24,851 nt of DNA from an uncultured Acetatifactor sp. GTDB taxonomy: Bacteria > Bacillota > Clostridia > Lachnospirales > Lachnospiraceae. The stretch covers positions 1-24,851 of the forward strand of contig CAKRUB010000039.1 in NCBI GenBank assembly GCA_934402375.1, given 5' to 3'. The position numbers and the translations under genes were made by a program. Under the pieces are notes generated by a model that saw only the letters and a list, made by a program, of their open reading frames with translations, made no database searches and was not told the origin of the DNA. Shown here piece after piece: positions 24,207 to 24,851 of this stretch. Numbering within the stretch: the stretch's first letter is position 1; the number at the start of each line of letters is the position of its first letter.

Positions 24207-24236
24207 CGCTTTTCAAATGCAATATGCAATAAAAAA

Positions 24237-24309
<73 letters not shown>

Positions 24310-24312
24310 ATA

Positions 24313-24345
24313 AAGACTTATAAAGGAACATCCTCTATAAGTCTT
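24313..24345 (-). other. Long hairpin between tRNA-fMet and tRNA-Phe
   Basis: AAGACTTATA and TATAAGTCTT (24313-24322, 24336-24345) are perfect complements. On the minus-strand RNA pairing continues through a G-U pair into AGG/CCT, giving about 14 pairs with a 5-base loop. No T-run follows, so it is not a terminator; an RNase III-type processing signal is possible. Confidence 0.55.
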
Positions 24346-24348
24346 GAG

Positions 24349-24422
24349 TAGCGGGGACAGGATTTGAACCTATGACCTTCGGGTTATGAGCCCGACGAGC
24401 TTCCAGACTGCTCCACCCCGCG
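24349..24422 (-). tRNA. Initiator tRNA-fMet (anticodon CAT)
   Basis: 74 bases. Anticodon loop CTCATAA with anticodon CAT. Two initiator marks are visible: an unpaired first position (C1 against T72) and three consecutive G-C pairs in the anticodon stem (CGGG / CCCG). T-loop GGTTCAAATCC. Confidence 0.95.
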
Positions 24423-24480
24423 ATATTTAATTAATATATCCTATGCTCTTGACCTTTAAAATATACCGGTTAAAAGCAAA

Positions 24481-24562
24481 TGGATGGGGGTGGATTCGAA
24501 CCACCGAAGCAATTTGCAGCAGATTTACAGTCTGTCCCCTTTGGCCACTCGGGAACCCATCC
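24481..24562 (-). tRNA. tRNA-Tyr (anticodon GTA)
   Basis: 82 bases. Acceptor GGATGGG with CCCATCC, long variable arm typical of Tyr, anticodon loop CTGTAAA with anticodon GTA, T-arm GGTTCGAATCC. Confidence 0.96.
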
Positions 24563-24583
24563 ATATGGAATTGTATTCCATAG

Positions 24584-24656
24584 AGCCGATGATCGGACTC
24601 GAACCGATAACCTGCTGATTACAAATCAGCTGCTCTGCCAATTGAGCCACATCGGC
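24584..24656 (-). tRNA. tRNA-Thr (anticodon TGT)
   Basis: 73 bases. Acceptor GCCGATG with CATCGGC, D-arm TGGCTCAATTGGCAGAGC, anticodon stem GCTGA/TCAGC with loop TTTGTAA (anticodon TGT), T-arm CGGTTCGAGTCCG. Intact; a decayed copy lies just upstream. Confidence 0.95.
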
Positions 24657-24665
24657 AAAATACCA

Positions 24666-24743
24666 TAGCAGCTGACTTGTAATCAGCCGCTCTGCCTACA
24701 ATAGCCATTTCCTGACTATTGTCAAGAATTGAGCCACATCGAC
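24666..24743 (-). pseudogene. Decayed tRNA-Thr copy with a 30-base insertion
   Basis: The 5' part GTCGATGTGGCTCAATT (24743-24727) and the continuation GGCAGAGCGGCTGATT...TCAGC match the intact tRNA-Thr next to it, but 30 bases (24697-24726) are inserted exactly between AATT and GGCAGAGC in the D-loop. The anticodon loop reads TTACAAG in place of TTTGTAA, which is its reverse complement apart from one base. No T-arm or 3' acceptor half follows. The copy cannot fold as a tRNA. Confidence 0.75.
24698..24725 (-). promoter_or_regulatory. Promoter-like element inside the tRNA-Thr relic
   Basis: The insertion contains TTGACA (24725-24720), 16 bases, then TATTGT (24703-24698), pointing toward the intact tRNA-Thr about 40 bases downstream. 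The same bases also form an inverted repeat (CTATTGT/ACAATAG), so the match may be incidental. Confidence 0.35.
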
Positions 24744-24777
24744 AAAAACATTCCAAATTACAATATAAAAAATTTAA

Positions 24778-24850
24778 TGGGGCCTATAGGGCTCGAACCT
24801 ATGACCCTCTGCTTGTAAGGCAGATGCTCTCCCAGCTGAGCTAAGACCCC
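24778..24850 (-). tRNA. tRNA-Val (anticodon TAC)
   Basis: 73 bases, complete at the right edge. Acceptor GGGGTCT with AGGCCCC (one G-T pair), D-arm TAGCTCAGCTGGGAGAGC, anticodon loop CTTACAA with anticodon TAC, T-arm AGGTTCGAGCCCT. First visible gene of the cluster; more tRNAs may lie beyond the edge. Confidence 0.95.
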
Positions 24851-24851
24851 A

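Noticed and set aside
24666..24743. Attachment site of an integrated element at the tRNA-Thr gene
   Set aside because: The relic matches the 5' half rather than the 3' end normally duplicated by integrases, and no integrase or phage gene is nearby.

Overview
The window reads as a piece of a low-to-mid GC Firmicutes chromosome, most likely a spore-forming Clostridia of the Lachnospiraceae type. The reasons are a spmA-spmB pair, the Bacillus-like order Orn/Lys decarboxylase - (kinase) - yaaR - holB - ricT - trmN6 - rsmI, strong AGGAGG-type ribosome binding sites, and the small cysteine-rich protein next to rsmI. Almost every gene is on the minus strand; the one clear plus-strand gene is a half-length UvrA paralogue.

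Left part (1-8500), accessory. A type I restriction-modification operon (hsdM, a RES-like gene broken by a one-base frameshift, hsdS) runs off the left edge. The window opens inside an uninterrupted CTGT tetranucleotide tract of at least 19 copies that is the 3' part of hsdS and encodes a Thr-Asp-Arg-Gln tail. This is a typical phase-variation signal and probably the reason the assembly breaks here. Next come a promoter-driven Xre / ImmA-IrrE protease / PIN-like (shortened) cassette, the half-length UvrA with its own terminator, and a two-gene Xre-type regulator / nucleotidyltransferase-like pair that resembles a toxin-antitoxin module. hsdR is not in the window.

Middle (8500-13800). A UvrD/PcrA-type helicase is preceded by a membrane-anchored Mrr-like nuclease whose promoter would give a nearly leaderless mRNA. 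Then come spmA-spmB (spore maturation), a terminator, lrgA-lrgB (holin/antiholin-like membrane pair) and a 59-residue cysteine-rich protein.

Right part (13800-24851), core chromosome. rsmI, trmN6, ricT (with a 150-residue R/N/Q/G/E-rich tail), holB, yaaR, a guanylate-kinase-like protein in the place where Bacillus has tmk, pyruvate kinase with a structured leader, an Orn/Lys/Arg decarboxylase, an HD-domain protein and a membrane-anchored L,D-transpeptidase. The last 600 bases hold a tRNA cluster transcribed on the minus strand in the order Val, (decayed Thr copy), Thr, Tyr, fMet, Phe, ending in a terminator.

Most notable: the repeat-tailed hsdS with a RES-like gene in the same operon, the half UvrA, the Xre/ImmA/PIN cassette, the RicT tail, and a tRNA-Thr relic that carries a clean 30-base insertion and an apparently inverted anticodon loop.
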